Assembly (NCBI GenBank): GCA_017852615.1
Contig: JAFMKX010000035.1
Span: forward strand, 1-11,352
Direction: 5' to 3'
Origin: Pontimonas sp.
GTDB lineage: Bacteria; Actinomycetota; Actinomycetes; Actinomycetales; Microbacteriaceae
DNA: 11,352 nucleotides
A program made the position numbers and the translations under genes. Below the pieces are notes generated by a model. It saw only the letters and a list, made by a program, of their open reading frames with translations, made no database searches and had not been told where the DNA came from. Of this stretch, positions 1-6,255 are shown in pieces; position 1 is the stretch's first letter; each line of letters opens with the position of its first letter.

Positions 1-146
1 GCATTTTGGTGGTCAATATCGGCTCCCCGGAGCTTGAAAATACTCAGAAGCTCGACTAACGACTCAGGCCCTCTACCCCTGAGTACCATGGCTCACACCA
101 TGGGCGAGAATGATGACCTCTCCTGCCCTTCACTGCTGATCAGTGG
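1..146. other. Left-edge stretch without a confident gene
   Basis: No reading frame here looks like a known protein. On the minus strand a frame opens with ATG at 89-87 and stays open to the window edge (about 30 codons, beginning MVLRGRGPESL). It has no convincing ribosome binding site and a TGA lies a few codons upstream, so it is only a possible 5' end of a leftward gene. The plus frame that is open from base 1 to 225 overlaps the well-supported minus-strand DUF1801 gene and is treated as a shadow. A 7-bp stem hairpin lies at 62-84. Confidence 0.4.
62..84 (-). terminator. Hairpin downstream of the DUF1801 gene, possible weak terminator
   Basis: ACTCAGG (62-68) pairs with CCTGAGT (78-84) around a 9-base loop. 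It lies about 63 bases after the stop of the leftward DUF1801 gene. There is no T-run on the minus strand after the stem, so an intrinsic terminator role is only a guess. Confidence 0.25.
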
Positions 147-503
147 TCAGCTCACCTCGGCAATACGGGCAGAGAGAATATCGCGCAGTAATTCGGTATC
201 TAATTCCCAGCCCAAGGGAATTTGAAGAGAGCGTTTTCCGGTTTTGTAGTCGGTGAGCCTAGGGGCGAAATCGGTGATGATTTTTTCGCTAAAAGGGTGG
301 AAGAAGAGATGGTGGGTGAGCGCTTCTAGTCCCAAGACGTAATCATTGCCCAGTTTCACATGCGGCTTTTTCCAGGCAATGGTGGTGGTCGTGCCGGGGA
401 ATTCGGCCAGGGCGAAATCGAGGATGGCGGACATCAGTTCTCGGTGGGGCGCATCAAGGCTTGTAAGGTAAGCGTCCACGCTCTCGGGTGTGGGTTTAGG
501 CAT
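147..503 (-). CDS. DUF1801 / YdhG-like domain protein
   Basis: A 118-aa soluble protein that matches the DUF1801 (YdhG, 'iron chaperone' frataxin-like fold) pattern across its full length. The N-terminal helix has the family's VDAYLTSLDAPHREL type start. A central WKKP follows, then hydrophobic strands with HHLFFHP, and a C-terminal segment with DYKTGKRSLQIPL and a final amphipathic helix. No signal peptide or membrane segment is seen. Members are often annotated as iron chaperones or left as unknown; the true role is not established, and the family assignment comes from memory of its pattern. The ATG start at 503 has no Shine-Dalgarno. A TANNNT element (TATTGT, minus strand, 516-511) sits 7 bases before it, so the mRNA may be leaderless. 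It follows vapC by 57 bases on the same strand. Confidence 0.8.
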   Translation of the reverse strand: MPKPTPESVDAYLTSLDAPHRELMSAILDFALAEFPGTTTTIAWKKPHVKLGNDYVLGLEALTHHLFFHPFSEKIITDFAPRLTDYKTGKRSLQIPLGWELDTELLRDILSARIAEVS

Positions 504-560
504 GGGGCTAACAATAATGCGAGTGTGACACCCACGATGGCGCCACGAGCGATTGCTGGC

Positions 561-959
561 CTACGCTCTGGCGTCCCTGACCCCTGGAAGATTGAGCGAG
601 AGCAACCTGGTGTCGGCAGTTTCGAAATACAGTTTGTGCGTGCTGGCCTGGGCTAGGAGCATCCGATCGAAGGGGTCATGGCGAAAAAGCCCAGGGAATC
701 GGTCTAGGGAAGCTGCGCTTGCTGAGTCGAAGGGCAGCTCGCGCAAACCAATCGAGTGGATTTTGTCGACAAGGCCTTCCTGGCTGGGAAGTTTACCGAT
801 CGTGGCCTTGATGTGAATCTCCGCAATAGAAATTGCGGAATACATCACCACGCGGTCGCTGTCGAGAATGTTCCTCAACCGCGGACTCACACGAGTGTTT
901 CCACTGAGACACCACATCAAAGTGTGAGTGTCGAGCAACACCCCCTGATGTGGTCTCAC
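561..959 (-). CDS. vapC: VapC-family PIN-domain ribonuclease toxin
   Basis: A 132-aa PIN-domain protein, a typical VapC length. The acidic Mg-binding residues expected of the family are visible: D10 in LLDTHTLMW, E47 in SIAEI, D95/D98 in HDPFDRMLLAQA, and D116 in TADTRLL. VapC toxins are Mg-dependent endoribonucleases that cut tRNA or rRNA, and the cognate antitoxin blocks the active site. The start is GTG (959-957), overlapping the TGA stop of the upstream antitoxin gene (958-956) in a GTGA arrangement, so translation is probably coupled. All catalytic positions are intact, so the toxin is likely active. The RNA target cannot be told from the sequence. Confidence 0.93.
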   Translation of the reverse strand: MRPHQGVLLDTHTLMWCLSGNTRVSPRLRNILDSDRVVMYSAISIAEIHIKATIGKLPSQEGLVDKIHSIGLRELPFDSASAASLDRFPGLFRHDPFDRMLLAQASTHKLYFETADTRLLSLNLPGVRDARA

Positions 960-1195
960 AGACTAAAAAGCTCCCGGACAGCCCGATCTGATTCTTCCCA
1001 TTCTTCGTCAGATATCTCGGGGATCTGACCCTTGAGCGCACCGAAGCGTTTGGGGTGGGCCGGGGGCTCGACAGCGATAAGTTTCGCCACCGTTTTACCG
1101 GCGCGAGCCAAATATATTTCATCACCCTGTTCAACTTGGGCGACCAATTTTGACAGGTTGGACTTCGCTTCGTGCATGTTCACCGTGATCGCCAT
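956..1195 (-). CDS. vapB: Phd/YefM-type antitoxin (VapB partner of the PIN toxin)
   Basis: A 79-aa protein from the ATG at 1195. The N-terminal half (MAITVNMHEAKSNLSKLVAQ, then a GDEIYLARAGKTVAKLI strand region) is the Phd/YefM DNA-binding fold. The acidic C-terminal half (ISDEEWEESD) is the part that would wrap the toxin. It neutralises VapC and, as in the family, probably represses its own operon. A TTG at 1213 would add six residues. I prefer the ATG because a TATAGT -10 element (1207-1202, minus strand) ends 6 bases before it, which fits leaderless transcription, and no Shine-Dalgarno is evident. The gene lies immediately upstream of vapC and overlaps it. Confidence 0.9.
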   Translation of the reverse strand: MAITVNMHEAKSNLSKLVAQVEQGDEIYLARAGKTVAKLIAVEPPAHPKRFGALKGQIPEISDEEWEESDRAVRELFSL

Positions 1196-1201
1196 GGGCT
1201 C

Positions 1202-1233
1202 ACTATATACCAACTAGGTTAGCTAAGTTAGTT
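1202..1233 (-). promoter_or_regulatory. vapBC promoter -10 with overlapping palindromic operator
   Basis: On the minus strand a TATAGT (1207-1202) lies 6 bases before the vapB ATG. Just upstream, 1212-1233 forms an imperfect palindrome, with 18 of 22 positions symmetric: outer arms AACTA/TAGTT and a perfect central TTAGCTAA. Phd/YefM antitoxins bind such palindromes to autorepress, so this is a likely operator. The binding is inferred; the symmetry is seen. Confidence 0.55.
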
Positions 1234-1258
1234 GTTATCCACCCACTGCGACCGAGGC

Positions 1259-1657
1259 TTAGGAAGAAAGCCATTGCCTTTCATCGGCGGTGAGCTTTCG
1301 TGGTGCCCCGGTAGCGAAGTCATACGCCACCAGGGACACAAAACCTTCCGCAAAGACGGTATTAGTGGGGGCATCAAACACTCGACACGCAAGGCGAAAG
1401 GATGACCCGCCCACGTGATCCACACTCATCCCCACCGAAATGGGCTCTAGCCGGTAATGCAGGGGAGCGGTGTATTTCAATTGTTGCTCCGCAACGACAA
1501 GACCGTTTTTGAGCAACGTAGACCCAGGCCCCTCTTCGGGGATCACCCGCGCCCTGGCTTCTTCGAGCAGGCGGAAAAACACCACGTTATTGACATGGGC
1601 AAACGCGTCACTATCGCCCCAGCGTAAGTCCACATCGACAACTCGCTCGATCGTCAT
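1259..1657 (-). CDS. Acyl-CoA thioesterase, 4HBT hotdog-fold family
   Basis: A 132-aa single-hotdog protein. The signature LRWGDSDAFAHVNN at residues 11-24 is that of the 4HBT/YbgC/FadM group. By analogy D17 is the catalytic acid, and H21-V22-N23-N24 begin the long central helix (VVFFRLLEEARARV). The rest is the expected set of beta strands (EQQLKYTAPLHY, ISVGMSVDHVG, SFRLACRVFD, VFAEGFVSLVAYD). It probably hydrolyses acyl-CoA thioesters in the cytoplasm; substrate chain length cannot be inferred. A GTG at 1681 would extend it by 8 residues. The ATG at 1657 is chosen because AAAGGA lies 6 bases upstream of it. It is transcribed divergently from the propeller protein gene, and vapB follows about 60 bases downstream. 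Confidence 0.88.
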   Translation of the reverse strand: MTIERVVDVDLRWGDSDAFAHVNNVVFFRLLEEARARVIPEEGPGSTLLKNGLVVAEQQLKYTAPLHYRLEPISVGMSVDHVGGSSFRLACRVFDAPTNTVFAEGFVSLVAYDFATGAPRKLTADERQWLSS

Positions 1658-1706
1658 GGAAGTCCTTTCGTCGTGACCCACGATAGCGAGGAAGGCCTGG
1701 AATTCC

Positions 1707-1724
1707 CGGGGTCAACAGACCCCG
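1707..1724. repeat. Hairpin CGGGGTC-AACA-GACCCCG in the divergent intergenic region
   Basis: A perfect 7-bp stem (1707-1713 with 1718-1724) around a 4-base loop, 50 bases upstream of the thioesterase start. It could be an operator or a 5' leader structure. Neither side shows a T-run that would suggest termination. Confidence 0.4.
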
Positions 1725-1745
1725 TTCGCTATCCAGCCAACTTTC

Positions 1746-1772
1746 TTAACATTTCCTGAGAATGTGTGTTAA
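1746..1772. promoter_or_regulatory. Inverted repeat in the thioesterase/propeller intergenic region
   Basis: TTAACA (1746-1751) is mirrored by TGTTAA (1767-1772), with inner arms ACATT (1749-1753) and AATGT (1761-1765), slightly staggered by two extra bases. It lies between the two divergent genes, about 110 bases before the secreted protein start, where a transcription factor site would be expected. The regulator is unknown. The remainder of 1658-1883 shows no gene. A promoter for the rightward gene could not be placed with confidence. Confidence 0.35.
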
Positions 1773-1883
1773 CTGTTGTGTATTGCTCAGCTAGCTGGAA
1801 TGGTGAAGAAGAAGCACAGCATTGCTTCGACAAATTGCTAGCCCGGGTTTGTTGGTCCCCACACAACGAAACCTGAGGCTCTC

Positions 1884-3539
1884 ATGTCCAGAACATTTGT
1901 TTCCTACAGCGCACTAGCGCTGGTCACACTCCTTCTGCTCTCGATAGCGCCCTCGAGTTCGCTCTCCCAGGCTTTTGCTGCCACGCAGTGGACGCAACGC
2001 GGTGGGGACATCCCAGGCCAGGCTGCCGGAGATGAATCGGGTGTTGCAGTCTCGAGTAACAGTGATGGCACCATCGTTGCGATCGGTGCGCATAAAAACC
2101 AAGGAACTGGCACCGACGGTGGCCATGTTCGAGTGTGGGCCTATAGCGCAGGGTCCTGGACACAACGTGGCGGGGATATCAATGCTGAGGCAGCCAACGA
2201 TTTCTTTGGTTCCTCACTCTCGCTGAGCTCGGATGGCACGTGGTTAGCCGTGGGGGCACCGGGTAATGATGGAACGGCCAGCAATGCTGGCCATGTTCGG
2301 GTCTTTCGCTGGATTGCTAACGCCTGGACCCAACAGGGTGGCGATATTGATGGTGAATCAGGCTCTGATGCCTCGGGCACGTCGGTTGCCCTCAGCGGTG
2401 ATGGCACCACCGTGGTGATCGGTGCGTATCTCAATGCCGGCGGTGGCATGGCCCGGGGTTCAGCCAGGGTCTATGAGTGGAACAGCGGCACTTCTGCCTG
2501 GGACAAAGTAGGCGGTGACCTGGATGGCAGCGCCAATTCAGATCGGGCCGGTGAAGCCGTCGCGATCAATTCGAGCGGAGACATCGTCGCTATTGGAGCC
2601 CGCCAGAATGATGACAACGGCGTGGATTCAGGCCACGTCAGGGTGTATTCCACCGATGGCACTACCTGGAGCCTCGTGGGCAGTGCCCTCCAAGGCGAAG
2701 CGGCTGGGGATTACTTTGGTGATTCCGTATCGCTCAATAGTGATGGCACCCGTCTAGCGGTGGGAGCCAAGCTCAATTCCATCGGGGGCACTGCAGCCGC
2801 AGCAGGCCACGTTCGAGTATTTGAATTTGGTGCAGGCTCCTGGAGCCAACTAGGTAGCGACATTGATGGTGCAGCCGCCGGGGACGAATTTGGCACGTCG
2901 GTGTCTCTCAATGACGCCGGAACCAGGTTCATCGCTGGTAGTCCACAAACTTCAGCAGGCTCTGCGCGTGTCTTTGAGCTATCGGGTTCCACCTGGTCAC
3001 AACTGGGCAGCGACCTTGTGGGGGACGCAGCGGGAGACACAGCAGGCCAGTCCGTGGCGATGAGTGCCAATGGCACAGCGGTGATCATCGGCGCCTACCT
3101 CAACGACGATGGTGGCGCCGATGCTGGTGAAGCGAGCGTGTTCACCTATGAAGCAGAGGTGAGTGTCACTGCCAGTAGTGAAGCCGGCGTTCCCGGTATT
3201 TATCTGTATGTGGCAGGGCCACTGGGCCGAAGCGCCCAGGGATCCCCCGTCTATTACGGATCAGACCGTGTGGCCGTGGCATCGACCTATGTACTCACCG
3301 TCACTAGTGTGAGTAACCCCACGCATCCGGTGTTTGTCTTAGCCCAGGGAATCGTTGACGCCCAGGGCAATTTAGAAGCCACCGCAACACTGCCAGGCCT
3401 GGCGCCTGGTAGTTATGACGTCGCTTTGAGTGGCCAACACCTCAGTGGCATAGGCCTGAAGCTGATTGCTCGGATCACCATAGGTAGTGCTGGCACCTTC
3501 ACCGCACTGTCACCCAATACCAGCAGCATTTATGGCTGA
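1884..3539 (+). CDS. Secreted seven-repeat (FG-GAP-like beta-propeller) protein
   Basis: A 551-aa exported protein. Residues 1-33 form a Sec signal peptide with hydrophobic ALALVTLLLLSIA and a likely cleavage after AFA. Residues 36-425 consist of seven tandem repeats of 51-58 aa, starting at W36, W92, W148, W206, W262, W320 and W371. Each follows the plan W(T/S)Q-x-G-(G/S)D-(I/L)xG...GD..G.SV.LS.DGT..A(I/V)GA....GHVRV(F/Y). Seven units of this kind should close a seven-bladed propeller, as in integrin-type FG-GAP domains. Residues 426-551 are a separate, Ser/Thr/Gly-rich domain, probably an Ig-like beta sandwich. No LPXTG, lipobox or C-terminal membrane helix is seen, so it is likely released or loosely wall-bound. 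The ATG follows TGAGG at 5 bases. Ligand unknown; adhesion or surface binding is an inference. Confidence 0.88.
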   Translation: MSRTFVSYSALALVTLLLLSIAPSSSLSQAFAATQWTQRGGDIPGQAAGDESGVAVSSNSDGTIVAIGAHKNQGTGTDGGHVRVWAYSAGSWTQRGGDINAEAANDFFGSSLSLSSDGTWLAVGAPGNDGTASNAGHVRVFRWIANAWTQQGGDIDGESGSDASGTSVALSGDGTTVVIGAYLNAGGGMARGSARVYEWNSGTSAWDKVGGDLDGSANSDRAGEAVAINSSGDIVAIGARQNDDNGVDSGHVRVYSTDGTTWSLVGSALQGEAAGDYFGDSVSLNSDGTRLAVGAKLNSIGGTAAAAGHVRVFEFGAGSWSQLGSDIDGAAAGDEFGTSVSLNDAGTRFIAGSPQTSAGSARVFELSGSTWSQLGSDLVGDAAGDTAGQSVAMSANGTAVIIGAYLNDDGGADAGEASVFTYEAEVSVTASSEAGVPGIYLYVAGPLGRSAQGSPVYYGSDRVAVASTYVLTVTSVSNPTHPVFVLAQGIVDAQGNLEATATLPGLAPGSYDVALSGQHLSGIGLKLIARITIGSAGTFTALSPNTSSIYG

Positions 3540-3672
3540 CACTACTGACGTGAAGTGGCGGGGACCTCGTTGTGGATAAGTTCCTCGAACCATGGCCGTC
3601 ACGCGATAGTCTCCGGCGTATCCACTTTGTTACATGTAACATGGAGTAATGAGCGCTGAGGGGGACAACACT
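3540..3672. other. Intergenic region before the MazE-like gene
   Basis: No gene is seen. The segment carries a match to the DnaA-box consensus (TTATCCACA on the minus strand, within 3570-3579) and the palindromic promoter region described separately. No clear intrinsic terminator for the upstream gene was found. Confidence 0.45.
3628..3642 (+). promoter_or_regulatory. Perfect 14-bp palindrome over the mazEF -10 element
   Basis: TGTTACATGTAACA (3628-3641) is a perfect palindrome. TAACAT (3637-3642) fits the actinobacterial TANNNT -10 and would place the transcript start near 3649. Overlap of an operator with the -10 is the usual arrangement for toxin-antitoxin autorepression. The symmetry is seen; the bound protein is inferred to be the MazE-like antitoxin, alone or with its toxin. 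Confidence 0.6.
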
Positions 3673-3861
3673 GTGAACAACCGTGTGGCCACCCATCGCT
3701 CACGCCTTCGAAATCAAGGATTGAAGCCGATGCAAGTGTGGTTGCCTGATCTCTCGGATAGTGCAGTGCTAGAAGAACTTGAGCAAGCCTGCCGAGATAT
3801 TGAGAACTATCCCGAATCTGTCGATGATGCGGCTTTCGCTTACGCGGTGGCGAAGGACTAA
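3673..3861 (+). CDS. MazE-like (DUF3018-type) antitoxin
   Basis: A 62-aa protein from the GTG at 3673. The segment RVATHRSRLRNQGLKPMQVWLPD matches the N-terminal DNA-binding part of the 'antitoxin MazE-like' (DUF3018) family. The acidic C-terminal part (residues 34-62, LEELEQACRDIENY and DDAAF) would bind the toxin. It is the upstream partner of a MazF-like endoribonuclease and ends 2 bases before it. Start choice: GTG has GAGGGGG (3658-3664) 8 bases upstream. An ATG at 3649 adds eight residues and lies 6 bases after the -10, so a leaderless longer form is possible. The GGAG before that ATG is too close (2 bases) to serve it. Confidence 0.85.
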   Translation: MNNRVATHRSRLRNQGLKPMQVWLPDLSDSAVLEELEQACRDIENYPESVDDAAFAYAVAKD

Positions 3862-3863
3862 CT

Positions 3864-4199
3864 ATGAAGCGCGGCGACCTTTTTCTCGCCAGTGCTGGAA
3901 GCGGTTACGCCGGAAAACCGCGTCCGGTGTTGATTATTCAAGCAGATGCTCTGGGAGCACTTTCCAGTGTGGTGGTGATTCCCCTTACTACCTTTGGTCA
4001 CGAGGCTTCCATCGTGCGCCCAGCGATGGTCGCCTCCCCTGACAATGGCCTGGATCAGGATTCTTTTGTGATGCTGGATAAAGTGGTGGCAATTCCGCGC
4101 TCTAAGATTGGTCCCCGTTTGGGCAGCGTCGATGTCAAAACCCTTCGAGCGGTTAATCGTGGATTAGCCACCGTGTTGGGGCTAGGTCAAAAGGTCTAA
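3864..4199 (+). CDS. MazF/PemK-family endoribonuclease toxin
   Basis: A 111-aa protein of normal MazF length. It opens with MKRGDLFLAS, followed by GKPRPVLIIQAD (residues 17-28), VVVIPLTT (36-43) and MLDKVVAIPRSKI (70-82), the conserved strands of the CcdB/PemK fold. R20 and T42/T43 occupy the positions of the catalytic Arg and Thr of characterised MazF enzymes, so it looks intact. MazF toxins cut single-stranded mRNA at short motifs; the motif here is unknown. AAGGA lies at a good distance before the ATG, inside the end of the antitoxin gene, which suggests coupled translation. Its stop overlaps by 2 bases the stop of a convergent small gene. Confidence 0.92.
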   Translation: MKRGDLFLASAGSGYAGKPRPVLIIQADALGALSSVVVIPLTTFGHEASIVRPAMVASPDNGLDQDSFVMLDKVVAIPRSKIGPRLGSVDVKTLRAVNRGLATVLGLGQKV

Positions 4200-4321
4200 G
4201 AAGTCCCGCGCTTGTCGTGCCGGCTAGGGGAACTTTTACGATCCAGAAGCCAGCCGGCTCCCACAACCATGGCACCGCCAAGGACAAAAACGAACCATCC
4301 CCACAGAAGGTCGACCAGCAT
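4196..4321 (-). CDS. 41-aa single-pass membrane protein, translationally coupled
   Basis: A small reading frame of 41 codons. Its ATG (4321-4319) shares one base with the stop of the preceding zinc-ribbon gene (TGATG). Residues 5-26 (LLWGWFVFVLGG then AMVVGAGWLL) form one clear membrane helix. It is followed by a basic tail (DRKSSPSRHDKRGTS), so the C-terminus should face the cytoplasm. An in-frame ATG at 4336 would add MEPSL and overlap the upstream gene by 16 bases. The stop (4198-4196) overlaps the end of the convergent mazF. I recognise no family. Support comes from the hydrophobic profile, the stop/start overlap, and the lack of any other explanation for this stretch. Confidence 0.6.
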   Translation of the reverse strand: MLVDLLWGWFVFVLGGAMVVGAGWLLDRKSSPSRHDKRGTS

Positions 4322-4530
4322 CAGTGATGGTTCCATTCGGCTTCTTCATCGAAGTCACTGCCATATTGGGTTTCTGGGTAGGCCGTGTTGGGTGAATATC
4401 CGTGGGGGCCACTGTGAACATCACCGTCGTTCATGAGGGTGTGCCCACACTGGACACAAAAATCATTGCCCGAGACCCACGGAGCACGGCATTGTTCGCA
4501 ATATTCCACGTCGCTACTGGTCATGGCCAA
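4321..4530 (-). CDS. Small zinc-ribbon protein
   Basis: A 69-aa protein with a CxxC-x10-CxxC zinc-binding ribbon (C11, C14, C25, C28) in its N-terminal third, the motif of zinc-ribbon/double-zinc-ribbon domains. The rest is polar and acidic, with Gly, Pro, Tyr and Asp/Glu and no predicted fold (HGYSPNTAYPETQYGSDFDEE). There is no signal peptide or membrane segment. The start may be TTG at 4530, which has AAAGGA 5 bases upstream, or the ATG two codons later, where spacing would be about 11. It lies 36 bases after the S33 hydrolase gene and is directly coupled to the 41-aa membrane protein gene, so the three are probably one operon. Function unknown; a structural or regulatory adaptor is possible. 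Confidence 0.78.
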   Translation of the reverse strand: MAMTSSDVEYCEQCRAPWVSGNDFCVQCGHTLMNDGDVHSGPHGYSPNTAYPETQYGSDFDEEAEWNHH

Positions 4531-4566
4531 TTTCGTCCTTTCTGCAGGTGAGCTGGAGGGTGGTCA

Positions 4567-6255
4567 CTATTCGCACGTGGTGTCGCCCACAACATCATCG
4601 GTGAGGAAATACGCAGCGAGGACATTATTGAGGCATTCGTTGTCATACCCCGCAGCAGGGGCATGAACATCTGATTCCACCGATATCAAGGGCGATCCCA
4701 AGAGCTTTGCCGTGTCTTGGGCAAAGGAATAGGGGGTGACGGATTCGTTGATTGATCCCACGATGAGCAACTGCGCCCCAGAGGGATTGGAAGGAATAAA
4801 GGGTGTCGTCGGGGGAGTGGGAATACTCTCATCCTCCCGGGCCAAGGAATTCCAACTAATCCCCAGCGAAGGCCCGAAGTATTCATACCCGGAGGCATCC
4901 GAATACAGCGCTGACCAAATGGGGGCTACTTCCTTGAACCGTTCGCTCAACTCCCGCTGCTCGGCTTCGGTGAGCTCAGGACTGTCGTAGTCCATGGAAT
5001 TGACGATAACCCGCACTTCATATTCGTTAGATCGAATGATGTCTTTATCTTCTAAAGTCGCACCATCCAAGGAATCCGGGTCATAACCATCCAGTGCAAA
5101 AGCGAACCATTCCAGGGTTCCCACCCAGTTGTAGTTGACGAGGTCGTCCATCGAGGAATTGAAATATTCCTGAGCCACATCTTCTGGCCAGTAGTTCAAA
5201 GCAAATATTCCATTGGTGAGCAGCGCTTCAGAACTTTGTGCATAGCCTGGATCGACGGCGCTATCTTCGAAGCCTGCATAACCGGTAAGCCGGTCGTCAT
5301 CGCCTTGCTGACGGTAATACAACAGGGTGTCTACGGCGTTATCAAAGGAAATATCGGCATAGTCCGCATACCCTTCGAGCCAGCCACGAAGTTTGCGCTC
5401 ACTGGCTTCCCAGTCATCCAAGGCACTTTGGATGCGATCGGTGTCCACGGTGGTGGGGCTATCAAAGACAATTTTCCCGACCGTGTCGGGAAATTCGCTC
5501 ACATAGCGCCCCGCAATGGTGGTGCCATAGGACGACCCAATGAAATTCAGGGGTTCCCCCGGTGTGACGAGATCCCGCACGAGATCAAGGTCGCGAACGA
5601 CATGGTCGGTGGACAGGGTCCACCAGTAGGGGTTGTTATCGGCGCAGTCGAGGTAGTACTGATCCGATTCTTCGATGGAGGCGAGGTACTCCGCTTCATC
5701 AGCGGGGGTGCTTTCGCCGAAATAACTGATGAAATCAAGTTCGGTAGAGCACTTGATTTCACTGCCATCGGCGAAATCAGAGTGTCCCACTCCGCGCGGG
5801 TCAAAGCCAATAAAGGCGTAGTGGTCCCGAAGCGCCGCAGGAAACTCTGAATACTGCACTTGTTCAATCCCAGAACCACCTGGCCCACCAGGATTGATGA
5901 AGATGGCCCCGGTAGCTGGCGCATCCTGGGGGCTTAGACGCATGAGGGCAATGGAGAAGTCAGGGATGTCTTGACTGCCCAGGTAGGTAGCAGGGACGAG
6001 AACGCTGGCACATTCCACCAGTGATTCGGAGAACGCAGTGCTGAACCCCTCAGCATCAATAAGCCAGGACGAATCACATTCTTCCCAGGCCACCTCTTGG
6101 CCCCGATAACTGCTGAGATCGCGCTCGGTGGTGAGATCGAGGGTCGGGGTCTCGGTATCAGTGAGGGACTCACCGTTATCCGCAGCGCACCCGCTAAGAA
6201 TAAAGGCCAAGCAGGCACTTGCTGCTACGGGGAAAAGGAACTGTCTGCGGCTCAT
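4567..6255 (-). CDS. Lipoprotein alpha/beta hydrolase, peptidase S33 / tripeptidyl aminopeptidase-like
   Basis: A 562-aa exported lipoprotein. Residues 1-22 form a signal with RR, a hydrophobic core and the lipobox ILSGC, lipidated at C23. The alpha/beta hydrolase fold follows: oxyanion-loop NPGGPGGSG (121-129), FDPRGVGHS (151-159), and nucleophile elbow GSSYG with S242. A large insertion precedes the C-terminal TAP-like part, which has LLIVGSINESVTPYSFA (496-512) and the catalytic His at H531. Family members (SlpD/SlpE, Tap) remove tripeptides or dipeptides from peptide N-termini outside the membrane. The position usually held by the catalytic Asp, three residues before the TP, is Glu (E504). 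Several cysteines (C60, C82, C169, C203, C541, C561) may form disulphides. The ATG follows GAAAGA at about 7 bases. It is divergent from the oxidoreductase gene. Confidence 0.9.
   Translation of the reverse strand: MSRRQFLFPVAASACLAFILSGCAADNGESLTDTETPTLDLTTERDLSSYRGQEVAWEECDSSWLIDAEGFSTAFSESLVECASVLVPATYLGSQDIPDFSIALMRLSPQDAPATGAIFINPGGPGGSGIEQVQYSEFPAALRDHYAFIGFDPRGVGHSDFADGSEIKCSTELDFISYFGESTPADEAEYLASIEESDQYYLDCADNNPYWWTLSTDHVVRDLDLVRDLVTPGEPLNFIGSSYGTTIAGRYVSEFPDTVGKIVFDSPTTVDTDRIQSALDDWEASERKLRGWLEGYADYADISFDNAVDTLLYYRQQGDDDRLTGYAGFEDSAVDPGYAQSSEALLTNGIFALNYWPEDVAQEYFNSSMDDLVNYNWVGTLEWFAFALDGYDPDSLDGATLEDKDIIRSNEYEVRVIVNSMDYDSPELTEAEQRELSERFKEVAPIWSALYSDASGYEYFGPSLGISWNSLAREDESIPTPPTTPFIPSNPSGAQLLIVGSINESVTPYSFAQDTAKLLGSPLISVESDVHAPAAGYDNECLNNVLAAYFLTDDVVGDTTCE

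Noticed and set aside
86..103. Two CCATGG sites 12 bases apart near the left edge
   Set aside because: They are short and of no clear meaning; there is no repeat unit beyond the six bases to suggest an attachment or recombination site.
793..1134. 113-codon minus-strand frame across vapB and vapC
   Set aside because: It is out of frame with two genes that show intact antitoxin and PIN signatures; it is a shadow.
3570..3579. Perfect DnaA box (TTATCCACA on the minus strand)
   Set aside because: It is a single box with no cluster, AT-rich region or dnaA/dnaN neighbours. One 9-base match in 11 kb on two strands is not far from chance (roughly 8%).
4236..4424. 62-codon minus-strand frame across the zinc-ribbon and small membrane genes
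   Set aside because: It is out of frame with the CxxC/CxxC protein and with the TGATG-coupled membrane protein. Its sequence is Pro/Arg/Ser-rich and featureless.
5236..5850. 204-codon plus-strand open frame inside the S33 hydrolase gene
   Set aside because: It lies wholly antisense to a gene with clear lipobox and catalytic motifs. The translation shows no domain and its composition is what a shadow frame of that gene gives.
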